Under the pieces are notes generated by a model, which did not search any database, was not told the origin of the DNA, and saw only the letters and a program-made list of their open reading frames with translations. A DNA stretch of 64,000 bases, taken from NCBI RefSeq assembly GCF_011440305.1, contig NZ_JAAOIW010000003.1:62001-126000 (forward strand), read 5' to 3'. This DNA comes from Paenibacillus agricola (GTDB lineage Bacteria; Bacillota; Bacilli; Paenibacillales; NBRC-103111). This document shows positions 18,795 through 27,657 of the stretch, one piece after another; position 1 is the first letter of the stretch; each line of letters opens with the position of its first letter. Made by a program: the position numbers and the translations under genes.

Positions 18795-18817
18795 AGCTCA
18801 ACTTTTACTTTTGAGCT
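18795..18817 (-). other. Intercistronic hairpin after binding-protein gene
   Basis: AGCTCAA and TTGAGCT form a 7-bp stem with a 9-nt loop between the binding-protein stop (18887) and the regulator start (18775). No U tract follows on the minus strand. It occupies the same position as hairpins after other binding-protein genes in this window. Confidence 0.45.
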
Positions 18818-18886
18818 ATGTGCTGGTGTTAATAATAGGGAGTGAGGCAGCAAAAATCAAGTTTAAAAAGAGCCATACCTGTCGTT

Positions 18887-20419
18887 TTATTGGAGGAACT
18901 TTTCTTTATACTCCTTGGTAAATTCCTGATAGGCTTTCTTGAAATCCGGGCTGCTGTTTAATTTCTCAACATAGGCTTTGTACTCGTCCATGGAAATTTG
19001 TCCAACGATGGCCTTAATAACCATTGATTGCCATTCGCTAGTATATTTCGGCCAGATGGATATCCACGTATTCGAATTGATAATGGAAAAGAAATCGATT
19101 TTGCCAGCTGTGCTGTAGGTTTCCACGGATTTTGATTTTGCATCGTTGTAGGCTTTGGGCGCCGCTGGATTGATTACTTTCATCTTATTGTTATACGCAA
19201 GCGGGAAAATGGCGCCTGTGCCGTTGGCTGTTACTTGCTTTTTCCCAAGGTCGGTTAGCTGTTGCTGGCCTTCGACCATTGTATAATGGACACCCTCAAT
19301 ACCATAGTAGTTATAGTCCGTTTGTTCCATTGTTGTCGTTCTCTCGAAGAAATCCAAAATTTGCTTCACTTTCTCCTGCGGTACTTGTTTGGAAATATAG
19401 AAGGCACCCGAGAACGGTACCGACAATTGAACGCTTACCCCGCCTGGACCCTTCATAGGCGGCAAAGAGATAACATCCCCTTCTGGCTGCACTTTCTTAA
19501 TACCTTGTTCAAAGGTAAAATCCCGCCAAATATTCCGGGCATAAGAAGCCGCGCGACCGGTGGTGTACATTTCTTCCGCCTGCGTTTGCTTGATCGCCGA
19601 AAAATCTTTAGCCAAAATGCCATCTGTGTACAATTGGCGGAAATAACCGACCATATCTGTGTAATTAGGCGTCAATAATTTATTGATCAGTCCGCCGTCC
19701 TTATCATAGACGGGATCCAAGCCACCAAAAGCGGATAGGAAGCTGCCATCGCCGTCAGCAAGCAAGAAACCTTGGCCGATAAGGCCGACCGTGTCCTTTT
19801 TGCCATTGGCATCCGGATCACCGTTTACCATAGTTTTCAGTGCGGCCGTGTATTCATCCAATGTGGTCGGTACCGGCAAATTGAATTTGTCCAACCAATC
19901 TTTCCGCATTTTTAAACTAATATCAATATGTGGACGATTTCTTGGAACTCCATAAATTCCGCCGTCGGTCTTCATGTATTTCCATACATCTTTAAAGCTG
20001 TTATTTTTTAGATTCGGATAATTGCTGAAGTCTCCTAGGAAAGGAGCCAAATCCCAAAATGCTCCCTGCTTCACAGCCGTTTGCAGTGTTGGACGCGTAA
20101 TGTTACCGGCTACAATAACCTCTGGAATACTGCCAGACGCCAATACCAGGTCAAATTTAGTGTCATAGTCACCAGAAGGAATCCATTCCACATCCAACTG
20201 CGATTTGCTGTCCTTTTGGAATTTCGTCCAATACTCATCATTCATATCCGGAACATCGGCATATGACGGAACCATGAATTTCACTTTAAGATTGGAGGGA
20301 ACCCCCGCGGCCTCTCCTGCTTGCGGATTTTGTTTTTCACCGCCGCACCCTGCGATCACACCTAATGAAAGTGCCACTAACATCGTAAAGCTGAAAACCT
20401 TACAAGATAAAACCTTCAT
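18887..20419 (-). CDS. LplA-type solute-binding lipoprotein
   Basis: Extracellular binding lipoprotein of 510 residues, the long LplA/YtcQ type. The signal peptide ends in VIAGC with the lipidated Cys at residue 25, followed by GGEKQ. The mature part carries LDVEWIPSGDYDTKFDLVLASG, a pattern repeated in the other LplA-type proteins here, and DANGKKDTVGLIGQG, a calcium-loop-like segment. The C-terminus has repeated aromatic and Lys-rich helices. It starts the cassette (regulator, enolase-superfamily enzyme, two permeases) and has its own promoter-like sequence upstream. Confidence 0.95.
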   Translation of the reverse strand: MKVLSCKVFSFTMLVALSLGVIAGCGGEKQNPQAGEAAGVPSNLKVKFMVPSYADVPDMNDEYWTKFQKDSKSQLDVEWIPSGDYDTKFDLVLASGSIPEVIVAGNITRPTLQTAVKQGAFWDLAPFLGDFSNYPNLKNNSFKDVWKYMKTDGGIYGVPRNRPHIDISLKMRKDWLDKFNLPVPTTLDEYTAALKTMVNGDPDANGKKDTVGLIGQGFLLADGDGSFLSAFGGLDPVYDKDGGLINKLLTPNYTDMVGYFRQLYTDGILAKDFSAIKQTQAEEMYTTGRAASYARNIWRDFTFEQGIKKVQPEGDVISLPPMKGPGGVSVQLSVPFSGAFYISKQVPQEKVKQILDFFERTTTMEQTDYNYYGIEGVHYTMVEGQQQLTDLGKKQVTANGTGAIFPLAYNNKMKVINPAAPKAYNDAKSKSVETYSTAGKIDFFSIINSNTWISIWPKYTSEWQSMVIKAIVGQISMDEYKAYVEKLNSSPDFKKAYQEFTKEYKEKFLQ

Positions 20420-20515
20420 ATGAACCTCCCTGAATCTTGTTTATTTAAACCTGCTGCCAAACCCAATACTACTCAACTTCAACAATTCTATTGGATCGGC
20501 AACGTTTCGATTTTT

Positions 20516-20544
20516 ATTATAGTGGCATCTTGGACTGCATGTAA
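20516..20544 (-). promoter_or_regulatory. Candidate sigma-A promoter for binding-protein operon
   Basis: On the minus strand TTACAT (20544-20539), a 17-nt spacer, and a perfect TATAAT (20521-20516) lie about 100 nt before the ATG at 20419. The -35 match is poor, which fits a promoter that needs an activator such as the AraC-type regulator encoded next. Confidence 0.45.
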
Positions 20545-20568
20545 GTGACAGTTCTTGAACCAACCATC

Positions 20569-20588
20569 AAAAAGGGCTTAAAAAGCCA
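20569..20588 (-). terminator. Probable intrinsic terminator of GGDEF-EAL gene
   Basis: GGCTT, three-base loop, AAGCC, then CTTTTT on the minus strand, about 125 nt after the stop at 20715. The stem is short, so efficiency may be moderate. The rest of 20589-20714 shows nothing recognisable. Confidence 0.5.
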
Positions 20589-20714
20589 GTTTTACGGGTA
20601 TTTTTAGCGAATTCAGCGGAAGTTAAATAAGCCAACACCGGGTTAAGTACCGGCATCAGCTTAAAGTTCATGGCATTTTTTACAAAGTGCAGTAAGTGCA
20701 CTCGATCTACTGCA

Positions 20715-22760
20715 TCAATGTATGGCCAAAGCTTCTGGATTCCTCAGAAAGCTTTCTAACCTTTGAGAGCATACAGGCTTGCTGAACCAATGCCCCTGCA
20801 TAACGGAGCAGCCTGTTTCTTGAATTTGTCTGCTCTGATTTTCGATTTCTACGCCTTCAGCAATTACGTTTAGATTTAGACTGCTAGCCATCGCAACAAT
20901 TGCTTTAATAATGGCCATCTGGTTGGAATGGATAAATGTTTGATCAATTTTAATCGTATGAATAGGGAATTTCTCCAAATAACTAAGTGAGGAATAACCC
21001 GTTCCGAAATCATCGATAGAAATAGAAACCCCCATTTCCCCCAATGCTTTTAGCAAAGGTATTGCTTGATTTACATTGGTCATCGCTGTGCTTTCTGTTA
21101 TCTCAATATGCAAAAATCGGGGATCAAGCCCTGTTTCCATTAATATCCTTTGTATCGACTTGAGCAAATCTTCTTCCTCAAGCTGCCGCACCGACAAATT
21201 GACGGAAACAAATAATGTAGTATAACCAAGATCGTGCCAATGCTTATTTTGAGCACAGGCACTTCGAAGTACCCAATCTCCAATCGGGGATATGAGCCCC
21301 GTTTCTTCGGCAATCGGAATGAACTCTAATGGAGAAATTATACCTGATGAGTGTTCCCATCGAATAAGTGCTTCAGTACCAATAATTTCCCCCGTTGCTA
21401 CATTCACAATGGGTTGATAGTGGAGCATAAATTCTTGATTTTGAAGCGCCTTTCTTAATCCTTGCTCGAGCTTCAACCGTCGCTGGAACTTGTCCGATTG
21501 TTGGTTATAAAAAAGAAATCTATTTTTCCCTTTCTCTTTAGCAGCATACATGGCTTGATCAGCAAGCTTAACTAATAGTTCATGATCGTTCGCGTGGTCC
21601 GGATACAAACTAATCCCTATACTTGTCGTTATAATAATTTCTTGATTGATAATTTTAAATGGTTTGGCGAGAGTCTCCAATATTTGGCGAGCAATAATTT
21701 CAACATCAAACTTACTCAGATCTTCTAAAACAATCACAAATTCATCCCCACCCATGCGAGCAATGTTATCCTCTGTCTGGAGACAACGCGAGATCCGTTT
21801 AGCGACCCTTTGTAGCAAGCGGTCACCCACCGAATGACCAAGCGAATCATTAATAAACTTGAACCCATCAAGATCGAGAAACATGACGATTACTTTTTTC
21901 TTTTTGCGCCCTGCATTCGCAATCGCCAATTTAATCCGTTCCCGAATAAGCCTTCGGTTCGGAAGACCTGTCAGCGCATCGTGAAACGCAAGCCTATGGA
22001 GTCGCTCTTCTGTTTTTTTACGTTCTGTAATGTCCGTGATGACTCCGTCAAGTCGAACGATAATTCCACTCCTATCCAGAAACGGTACGGTATAATCATA
22101 GACCCATCGAATACTCCCATCCGCGCGCAAAATCCGGTATTCATGTTTTACTTTTTTGCCGCATCCAAGCTCTTTTTGTCGCTTTTCTACTTCCAACTGG
22201 TCGTCAGGATGAATAACTTTACTCCATAAGTCCGGGTCCTTCAAAAATGCTTCCTGCGAGTATGCGTAAATGGCTTCACAAGCAGGAGATATCTGGATCA
22301 GACCAGTTGTCAGATCATGCGACCACAAACACACTTCAATAGAATCAAAGATGGTTTTAAGCTGCGTCTGGGTCTTGAGAAGGGATTGTTCGAGTTGTTT
22401 ACTTTTGGTCAGGTCTTTTACTATACCGATAATACCTGTAATTTGTCCTTCTATGTTTATCGGCATGGCCGTTATCCCAAGTTCCAGACGCTCCCCATCT
22501 TTTCTGTAAATAGCAATTTCAAAATCAACCTTAAGACAAGTAGAAACAACCTGTTCGAAAATATAATTCACTTTACCGATTTGTTCTGGAATAATGAGAG
22601 GCTCAAAGGATTTCCCAAGGAGTTCCTCCTGGGAATAACCCGTTAACTCTAGAACTGCGTCATTAAAAGCAACGAAGATGCCATTGGTATCTGTCAGATA
22701 GCAGGGATCCGGATTGTACTCAAATAGAGATAGTAGAGATTCTTGTAATTTTACAAACAT
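20715..22760 (-). CDS. PAS-PAS-GGDEF-EAL cyclic-di-GMP turnover protein
   Basis: A soluble 681-residue bifunctional protein. Two PAS domains (about residues 5-125 and 130-255) are followed by GGDEF (MGGDEFVIV, intact active site) and EAL (GTEALIRWEH, VNLSVRQL, EITEST, DDFGTGYSS, IAEGVE). All main phosphodiesterase residues are visible, so both synthesis and degradation of cyclic-di-GMP are possible. The position of the inhibitory RxxD site before GGDEF reads QTED, so product inhibition of the cyclase is probably lost. No membrane span is seen; the PAS domains probably bind a cofactor or small ligand. The ATG at 22760 behind GGGGTGAC is preferred to the in-frame start at 22781. A riboswitch precedes it. 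Confidence 0.95.
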   Translation of the reverse strand: MFVKLQESLLSLFEYNPDPCYLTDTNGIFVAFNDAVLELTGYSQEELLGKSFEPLIIPEQIGKVNYIFEQVVSTCLKVDFEIAIYRKDGERLELGITAMPINIEGQITGIIGIVKDLTKSKQLEQSLLKTQTQLKTIFDSIEVCLWSHDLTTGLIQISPACEAIYAYSQEAFLKDPDLWSKVIHPDDQLEVEKRQKELGCGKKVKHEYRILRADGSIRWVYDYTVPFLDRSGIIVRLDGVITDITERKKTEERLHRLAFHDALTGLPNRRLIRERIKLAIANAGRKKKKVIVMFLDLDGFKFINDSLGHSVGDRLLQRVAKRISRCLQTEDNIARMGGDEFVIVLEDLSKFDVEIIARQILETLAKPFKIINQEIIITTSIGISLYPDHANDHELLVKLADQAMYAAKEKGKNRFLFYNQQSDKFQRRLKLEQGLRKALQNQEFMLHYQPIVNVATGEIIGTEALIRWEHSSGIISPLEFIPIAEETGLISPIGDWVLRSACAQNKHWHDLGYTTLFVSVNLSVRQLEEEDLLKSIQRILMETGLDPRFLHIEITESTAMTNVNQAIPLLKALGEMGVSISIDDFGTGYSSLSYLEKFPIHTIKIDQTFIHSNQMAIIKAIVAMASSLNLNVIAEGVEIENQSRQIQETGCSVMQGHWFSKPVCSQRLESFLRNPEALAIH

Positions 22761-22842
22761 AGCTGTCACCCCACGCCCCAAACAAAATGTTATGTTATTT
22801 CCTTACAAACTAGGTAAAAGAACTCCAATATATGCATAAAAT

Positions 22843-22870
22843 AAAAAGAGCCCCAAGATAAGGAGACTCC
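22843..22870 (-). terminator. Riboswitch expression-platform terminator
   Basis: On the minus strand GAGTCTC (22869-22863) pairs with GGGGCTC (22854-22848), including two G-T wobbles, and TTTTT follows. It lies 3' of the aptamer and about 83 nt before the GGDEF-EAL start, so it should control read-through into that gene. Confidence 0.75.
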
Positions 22871-22873
22871 TTT

Positions 22874-22960
22874 ACGCTGGCAACTGGCTGGCATAACGTA
22901 ATCACGAGTTAGCCCCTATAGTCTTGCGGCCCCATTTTTCAATGAGTGTGCCTTTATTAA
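22874..22960 (-). promoter_or_regulatory. Class I cyclic-di-GMP riboswitch (GEMM-I)
   Basis: On the minus strand the leader shows the GEMM-I landmarks in order: GGCACAC, a CATT-GAAA-AATG stem closed by a GAAA tetraloop, GGGGCCGCAAGAC, GGGGCTAA, a short variable hairpin, and ATGCCAGCCAGTTGCC, which carries the tetraloop receptor and the closing strand of P1 (GGCA/TGCC). It sits directly upstream of a terminator and of a gene that makes or degrades cyclic-di-GMP, which is strong contextual support. Whether binding turns expression on or off is not clear from the sequence. Confidence 0.85.
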
Positions 22961-23016
22961 TTATACATTTATACAATAGTTCCCTATTCTAATATTAAAT
23001 AAATGTGTCTTTAGTT

Positions 23017-23046
23017 ATTATAGCTTATATCATTTATTTTTGTCAC
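23017..23046 (-). promoter_or_regulatory. Candidate promoter for riboswitch/GGDEF-EAL transcript
   Basis: GTGACA (23046-23041; five of six consensus bases), an 18-nt spacer and a perfect TATAAT (23022-23017) on the minus strand, about 55 nt before the aptamer. A second TATAAT-like hexamer lies immediately next to the aptamer but lacks a -35 box. Confidence 0.6.
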
Positions 23047-23144
23047 AAAATACGACAAATTTCTACAATTTATTTGTATTATTTTAAAAATTGTAGTTAT
23101 TTGACCCGTATATTCTGAAAAGTGATACTTCTATCCAGGTTAGT

Positions 23145-24446
23145 TCACGATATTCCCGCAGCCTCTGCCAAATATTCCACCAGGTGGACGGCACGCATGC
23201 TTTCCTGTAATTGCTCCCGTTCAATCCCAAGCTTCATCTGCAGCAAACAGCCCGGATTCGTTGTTATAATAGTAGTTGTTTGTGTTTGCTTTACACTATT
23301 CATCTTCAAATCCAATATATCCATTGAAGCATCGAAATGGACAATGTTATATATGCCCGCTGAGCCGCAGCACATGTCGGCATCCTTCATTTCAATAAGC
23401 TCCACGTTCCGCACGCCTTGAATCAACTGGAGCGGCTCACGAGTTACTTTCTGGACATTTGTCATATGGCAGGATCTTTGGTAAGTTACTCTTTCTGATT
23501 GCCGTGCCTCTCCTTGAATGCCGCCACATAAGGCGATTACTTGCGAGATATCCTTCGATTTCGCCGAGAATTGCCGGGCTCGTTCTGCCCAATCCGGCTC
23601 GTCTTCCAATAAATCGCCGTATTCCACCATAATCGCACCGCACCCGCCCGCGTTATTGATGATGAAATCGAAGTTGCCCCGACTGAATGCGGCAATATTG
23701 GCTTTGGCCAACGTCTTGGACTCATCGAGCTCACCGGAATGGGCATGGAGTGCCCCGCAGCAGGTCTGATTCTCGATAATCGTCACATCACAGCCAGCCT
23801 CAGCGAGCAGCTTCACGGAAAGCTCGTTAATTCTCCGGAACATCGCATCCATCACACAGCCCACAAAAAAGGCTACGTTATATTTTAGCTTACCCTTAGC
23901 CTTGCTGAATTTAGGGAGACTGGCACGTTCGAACGGTGATACGGCAGGAGGTGCAATAGCCTCAAACTCGCCCAAATGGCCAGGCAGCTTGTGGGTCAAC
24001 CCGGATTTTCTGGCTGCCTTCTGAGCTCCGCTTTTTTCGTACAGCCACATCGCATTTCCAACCAAATTCATGGCTCTGCGGCTTGGAAACATCCTTTTAA
24101 ATGCAAAATTACGTGCAATTCGGCTCGGAAGCGAGTATTTCTTGCGTCGAATGATCGCTGCTCTCGCCGCTTCCAGAAGCGAACCGTATTCTACGCCCGT
24201 TGGACAAACGGTTTCGCAGGCGCGACAGCCGAGGCAAAGATCCAACGGTTCTTCCAGAACGGAAAGATCCTTAATCTTACCCTCCCCGACCATCTTGATC
24301 AGATTGATCCTGCCGCGCGGAGAGTGTGTTTCTTTGCCCATCGTAACATAGGTGGGACAGACCGGAAGGCAGTAACCACACTGCACACACGCCTTTGTTT
24401 TGTCGTATTTTAGTTCTACACGAAGCGCCTCCAAATGCTCATTCAT
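23145..24446 (-). CDS. glcF: Glycolate/lactate oxidase iron-sulfur subunit (GlcF type)
   Basis: A 433-residue Fe-S protein that passes electrons from the flavin subunit to the respiratory chain. Two ferredoxin-type 4Fe-4S motifs are visible near the N-terminus, CVQCGYCLPVCP and CLGCRACETVCP. Two CCG domains follow (FVGCVMD ... NQTCCGALHAHSG, then RSCHM ... ADMCCGSAGIYN). The start overlaps the end of the glcD-type gene by 8 bp. There is no separate GlcE gene, as in the two-subunit Bacillus arrangement. The substrate may be glycolate, D-lactate or another 2-hydroxy acid. Confidence 0.93.
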   Translation of the reverse strand: MNEHLEALRVELKYDKTKACVQCGYCLPVCPTYVTMGKETHSPRGRINLIKMVGEGKIKDLSVLEEPLDLCLGCRACETVCPTGVEYGSLLEAARAAIIRRKKYSLPSRIARNFAFKRMFPSRRAMNLVGNAMWLYEKSGAQKAARKSGLTHKLPGHLGEFEAIAPPAVSPFERASLPKFSKAKGKLKYNVAFFVGCVMDAMFRRINELSVKLLAEAGCDVTIIENQTCCGALHAHSGELDESKTLAKANIAAFSRGNFDFIINNAGGCGAIMVEYGDLLEDEPDWAERARQFSAKSKDISQVIALCGGIQGEARQSERVTYQRSCHMTNVQKVTREPLQLIQGVRNVELIEMKDADMCCGSAGIYNIVHFDASMDILDLKMNSVKQTQTTTIITTNPGCLLQMKLGIEREQLQESMRAVHLVEYLAEAAGIS

Positions 24447-25845
24447 CAGTCAACACCAACTTTTGACCCGGCTCAGGAAATATTTTCCCGGGATTCATAA
24501 TATTATTCGGATCCCAAGCCTGCTTGATCCGCTTCATCATATCTAGCCCCACTGCTCCCAGCTCCATCTCCATAAATGGCGACTTCATCGTTCCAATCCC
24601 GTGCTCTCCCGACAAGGTTCCGCCCAGCTGTACAGCCGTTTCGAAAATTTCGGTCACTGCTTGCTCCACCCGGCGCATTTCCTCATGATCCGATTTGTCA
24701 CACACGATGTTGGGATGAAGATTCCCATCCCCGGCGTGGCCAAACACGACAAGATGCACCTGATATTTCTGCCTGATTTCTTGCAGCCGTCTGCACATCT
24801 CTGGAATTTGGCTGCGCGGCACCGTAATATCCTCCGAAATTTTGGTCGGTTTAATTCGAGCTATTGCTGGAGATACAAGCTTTCTCGCTCTCCATACCTC
24901 ATCCATCTCGGTCTGTGTTTGAGGGACGCGTACATCTCTCGCTCCGATTTCCTTGCATACGGCCGACACCTGCATAGCCTCGTCGCTAACCGCCGCGGGG
25001 TGGCCGTCAAGCTCAATAAGGATCAAAGCCTCTGCGTTCAAAGGAAGGCCCGTAGGCTCGTAGTTTTCAACCGCCAATATAGAGGCCTGGTCCATTAATT
25101 CCATTTTGGAAGGGAGAATGCCGGAAGATAATACCTTCGATATGGCACGCCCCGCATCGACCAAATTGTCAAATATAGCCATAACCGTAGTCGAAGCAGG
25201 TGGTTTCGGAATCAGGCGTAGGGTCGCTTTTGTAATAATCCCAAGTGTCCCCTCAGAGCCCACGATCAGCTTGGTCAAATCGTAGCCTGTCACATTCTTT
25301 ACTGTTCGGCCGCCTGTATGGATAATTTCTCCCTGTGGTGTAATGACCTCTAGCCCGATCACATAGTCTTTAGTCACTCCATATTTCAAGCCGCGGGGGC
25401 CCCCTGAATTTTCCGCCAAATTGCCGCCGATCGTCGAAACATGTGAGCTGCTCGGATCAGGGGGATAAAATAGCCCTTTTTTTTCAGCCGCCTTATGAAT
25501 TTCCGCGGTTAACACTCCAGGCGAGACGATCGCTACCAAGTCTTCCTCGTCTATTTCCAATATATCTCTCATCACAGATAAATCAAGCACGATACCCCCT
25601 TTTACTGGCAAAGGGCCTCCGCTCAACGAAGTAGACTGTCCCCGCGGTGTGATCGGGATCAGCTCCCGGTCAGCAAACTTGACAAGATTGGCAATTTCCT
25701 TCACATCTTTAGTTTGGATCACAATATCAGGCAAATAAGTACCGAACGAGGCATCGAATGCATAGCTGAACCGATCACTTTCATCCGTAAATACTCTACC
25801 CGTAGCTATTATAGTACGAATCTCATCGATATGTCGCAACTCCAT
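24439..25845 (-). CDS. glcD: FAD-linked 2-hydroxyacid oxidase subunit (GlcD type)
   Basis: A 468-residue flavoprotein of the FAD_binding_4/FAD-oxidase_C family. The FAD-binding segments are PRGQSTSLSGGPLPVKGG and PPDPSSSHVSTIGGNLAENS. The C-terminal catalytic region has FGHAGDGNLHPN and GEHGIGTMKSPF, which carry conserved His residues. It oxidises a 2-hydroxy acid such as glycolate or D-lactate and partners the overlapping Fe-S subunit. The ATG has AAGGGG upstream. A small ORF of unknown function ends 18 bp before it. Confidence 0.94.
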   Translation of the reverse strand: MELRHIDEIRTIIATGRVFTDESDRFSYAFDASFGTYLPDIVIQTKDVKEIANLVKFADRELIPITPRGQSTSLSGGPLPVKGGIVLDLSVMRDILEIDEEDLVAIVSPGVLTAEIHKAAEKKGLFYPPDPSSSHVSTIGGNLAENSGGPRGLKYGVTKDYVIGLEVITPQGEIIHTGGRTVKNVTGYDLTKLIVGSEGTLGIITKATLRLIPKPPASTTVMAIFDNLVDAGRAISKVLSSGILPSKMELMDQASILAVENYEPTGLPLNAEALILIELDGHPAAVSDEAMQVSAVCKEIGARDVRVPQTQTEMDEVWRARKLVSPAIARIKPTKISEDITVPRSQIPEMCRRLQEIRQKYQVHLVVFGHAGDGNLHPNIVCDKSDHEEMRRVEQAVTEIFETAVQLGGTLSGEHGIGTMKSPFMEMELGAVGLDMMKRIKQAWDPNNIMNPGKIFPEPGQKLVLTDE

Positions 25846-25863
25846 GTTTCCAACCCCTTCTCA

Positions 25864-26079
25864 CTACTCCGTCCAAATGATGCTTCCCTCTGAGCTAAAT
25901 GCTATGTTCCACTTGTTTCTAATGGTTTCCGACAGCTTCATGACTTCCCTATCCATATCATACATTAAATCATGCAGCATGCTAATAACATCTTCACGGG
26001 TAAAACCGTTCCTCAGCTCGTGCATGAGCAGAATGTAATCCGTCTGCCACTTTTCCTCCCATCCGGTAGGATTGCGCAA
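25864..26079 (-). CDS. Small protein of unknown function
   Basis: A 71-residue frame (TTG at 26079) with a well-formed amphipathic composition: GWEEKWQTDYILLMHELRNG, then a helix-rich segment with DLMYDMDREVMKLSETIRNK, ending in a Ser/Gly-rich tail. I do not recognise the family. In-frame coding character continues upstream (SSPYDPLRNPTGW) to a stop at 26116, but there is no ATG and no clear ribosome binding site. Either the start is non-canonical or the 5' end has decayed. It lies 18 bp before glcD and on the same strand, so it may be the first gene of that operon. Confidence 0.55.
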   Translation of the reverse strand: MRNPTGWEEKWQTDYILLMHELRNGFTREDVISMLHDLMYDMDREVMKLSETIRNKWNIAFSSEGSIIWTE

Positions 26080-26157
26080 TGGATCGTATGGGCTGGATAT
26101 GGTAACTATTGAAGCCTAATATTTGCACAAAAGTAAGCAGTTATTTTACAATGTACA

Positions 26158-26190
26158 TAAAAAACCGGGAATCCTCTCGGAACCCCGGTA
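26158..26190 (-). terminator. Intrinsic terminator
   Basis: On the minus strand ACCGGG (26189-26184) pairs with CCCGGT (26069+ side at 26169-26164) around an inner GGTTCC/GGATTCC hairpin, followed by TTTTTT. It lies 15 nt after the aldo/keto reductase stop and ends the 33.4-26.2 kb operon. Confidence 0.85.
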
Positions 26191-26204
26191 TCCTTATCTC
26201 TTAT

Positions 26205-27221
26205 TTAAACTCTCCCTGCCCTCTGCTGTCTTTCCGCACCACTATCATAAGGATAGGTCACATGCAGCATGCTGGCTTCATTTAACCGATCCACTTGATC
26301 TCTACTTAACGCCCAACCCGAAGCACCCAGATTGCTTTCCAATTGGCCTATTGTACGTGCTCCGATAATAGGCGAAGTAACGCCTTCTTGCTGCAGCAGC
26401 CAGTTAATTGCCGTCTGTGCGGGTGTTTTACCAGCATCTGCCGCGACAGCATAGAGGGCGTCGAGCACCTTCCAAGTATAATCATTGTTGTAGTTTTTCC
26501 AAGATTCACTCCAGCCCTTTGATTCCGCTTGCGATACTCGGGAATCTTCGGGAGGCAATTCCATATGTTTGTGATACTTGCCGCTTAACCATCCTCCCCG
26601 CAATGGACTCCAGGGAATAACACCTATGCCTTCGCTTAAGCAGACCGGGATAATTTCGTATTCAGTCGCACGTGATAACAAATTGTATTGGGGCTGAAGA
26701 CAGGCAAATGGCTCCCAACCTTTATGTTTGCTTAAGTCCACCGCTTTTTGCAGCTGCCAGCCGCGAAAGTTACTTGCTCCTATATAGCGGACCAAACCGC
26801 TCTTCACCAATTCATTTAATGTGCCCAACGTTTCTTCCAGCGGTGTTTTTGGATCCCAGGCATGGACCTGGTAAAGGTCGATATAATCGGTACCGAGTCT
26901 GCGAAGACTTGCTTCCACCCCGGCCAAAATATGCTTGCGGCTTAATCCCACATCGTTGGGACCGCTTCCCATACCAAAACGCACCTTGGTAGCGACCACA
27001 AAATCGTCACGTTTTTTCTGTTTTAACCACCTGCCCACAATTTCCTCGGATGCTCCATTGGTATATACATCCGCTGTGTCGATGAAATTGCCGCCTTCTT
27101 GCACAAAACGATCCATAATGCTGAAGCTGTCCTGTTCGCTAGTCTCGCGCCCAAAGGTCATGGCTCCTAAGCAAAGCTCGCTTACTTGCAAACCTGTTTT
27201 TCCCATATAACGATATTCCAT
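26205..27221 (-). CDS. Aldo/keto reductase (third, divergent)
   Basis: A 338-residue aldo/keto reductase. Landmarks are [30 protein letters not shown] (catalytic Asp/Tyr), VATKVRFG (Lys), YQVHAWD (His) and [16 protein letters not shown]. It is less like the tandem pair at the left end of the window than those are to each other. The ATG at 27221 has GGGAGG 8 nt upstream and is preferred to the GTG at 27227. It ends the operon with a Dabb protein, DUF6807 protein and Gfo/Idh/MocA dehydrogenase, suggesting redox conversion of a sugar or cyclitol. Confidence 0.94.
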   Translation of the reverse strand: MEYRYMGKTGLQVSELCLGAMTFGRETSEQDSFSIMDRFVQEGGNFIDTADVYTNGASEEIVGRWLKQKKRDDFVVATKVRFGMGSGPNDVGLSRKHILAGVEASLRRLGTDYIDLYQVHAWDPKTPLEETLGTLNELVKSGLVRYIGASNFRGWQLQKAVDLSKHKGWEPFACLQPQYNLLSRATEYEIIPVCLSEGIGVIPWSPLRGGWLSGKYHKHMELPPEDSRVSQAESKGWSESWKNYNNDYTWKVLDALYAVAADAGKTPAQTAINWLLQQEGVTSPIIGARTIGQLESNLGASGWALSRDQVDRLNEASMLHVTYPYDSGAERQQRAGRV

Positions 27222-27241
27222 GTTCACTGCCTCCCTTCCTT

Positions 27242-27553
27242 TTACTTCGCGATTGGATAATCAATAACGATAACATTGTCGATAATGCCATCCAATAAGC
27301 TAACATAGTGCTGGTGAACAGGGTGCGGGCCATATTGACGAAGGGCTTCCTTATCTTCAAAGGTAACGCGAAGCCCCAACTGATAACCCTCCTTATGAAT
27401 ACTGCCACTTTCCTCTGTTACATTCAGACCGGCTGTTAAATCAACAATACCGGGAATCCTGCCTTTAAATGCGAGTAAGGTTTCCACCAGCAGGTTCCCC
27501 TTCTCTGGCGTGTAATTCTCATTAAACTTAAAAACGACGATATGCTCAAACAT
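27242..27553 (-). CDS. Dabb (stress-responsive alpha/beta barrel) protein
   Basis: A 103-residue dimeric alpha/beta barrel protein. It begins with [10 protein letters not shown], typical of the Dabb family (PF07876), and has [22 protein letters not shown], the conserved His-containing strand. Dabb proteins of this size are often encoded in sugar and inositol catabolic operons, where their exact role is unclear. It sits 14 bp before the aldo/keto reductase and 104 bp after the DUF6807 gene. No membrane or signal segment is seen. Confidence 0.9.
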   Translation of the reverse strand: MFEHIVVFKFNENYTPEKGNLLVETLLAFKGRIPGIVDLTAGLNVTEESGSIHKEGYQLGLRVTFEDKEALRQYGPHPVHQHYVSLLDGIIDNVIVIDYPIAK

Positions 27554-27657
27554 GGACGAACACCACTCTCCCTCTCATTCTACTATATGCTTGCTTTATC
27601 TGTTACTTCCTGCATTTCGTAGTCAGATGTTAGCTGCATGATATTATAATAATTGAA

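Noticed and set aside
25846-26116. Alternative GTG start near 26131 for the small ORF ahead of glcD
   Set aside because: That GTG is in a different reading frame, so using it would require a frameshift for which there is no evidence.
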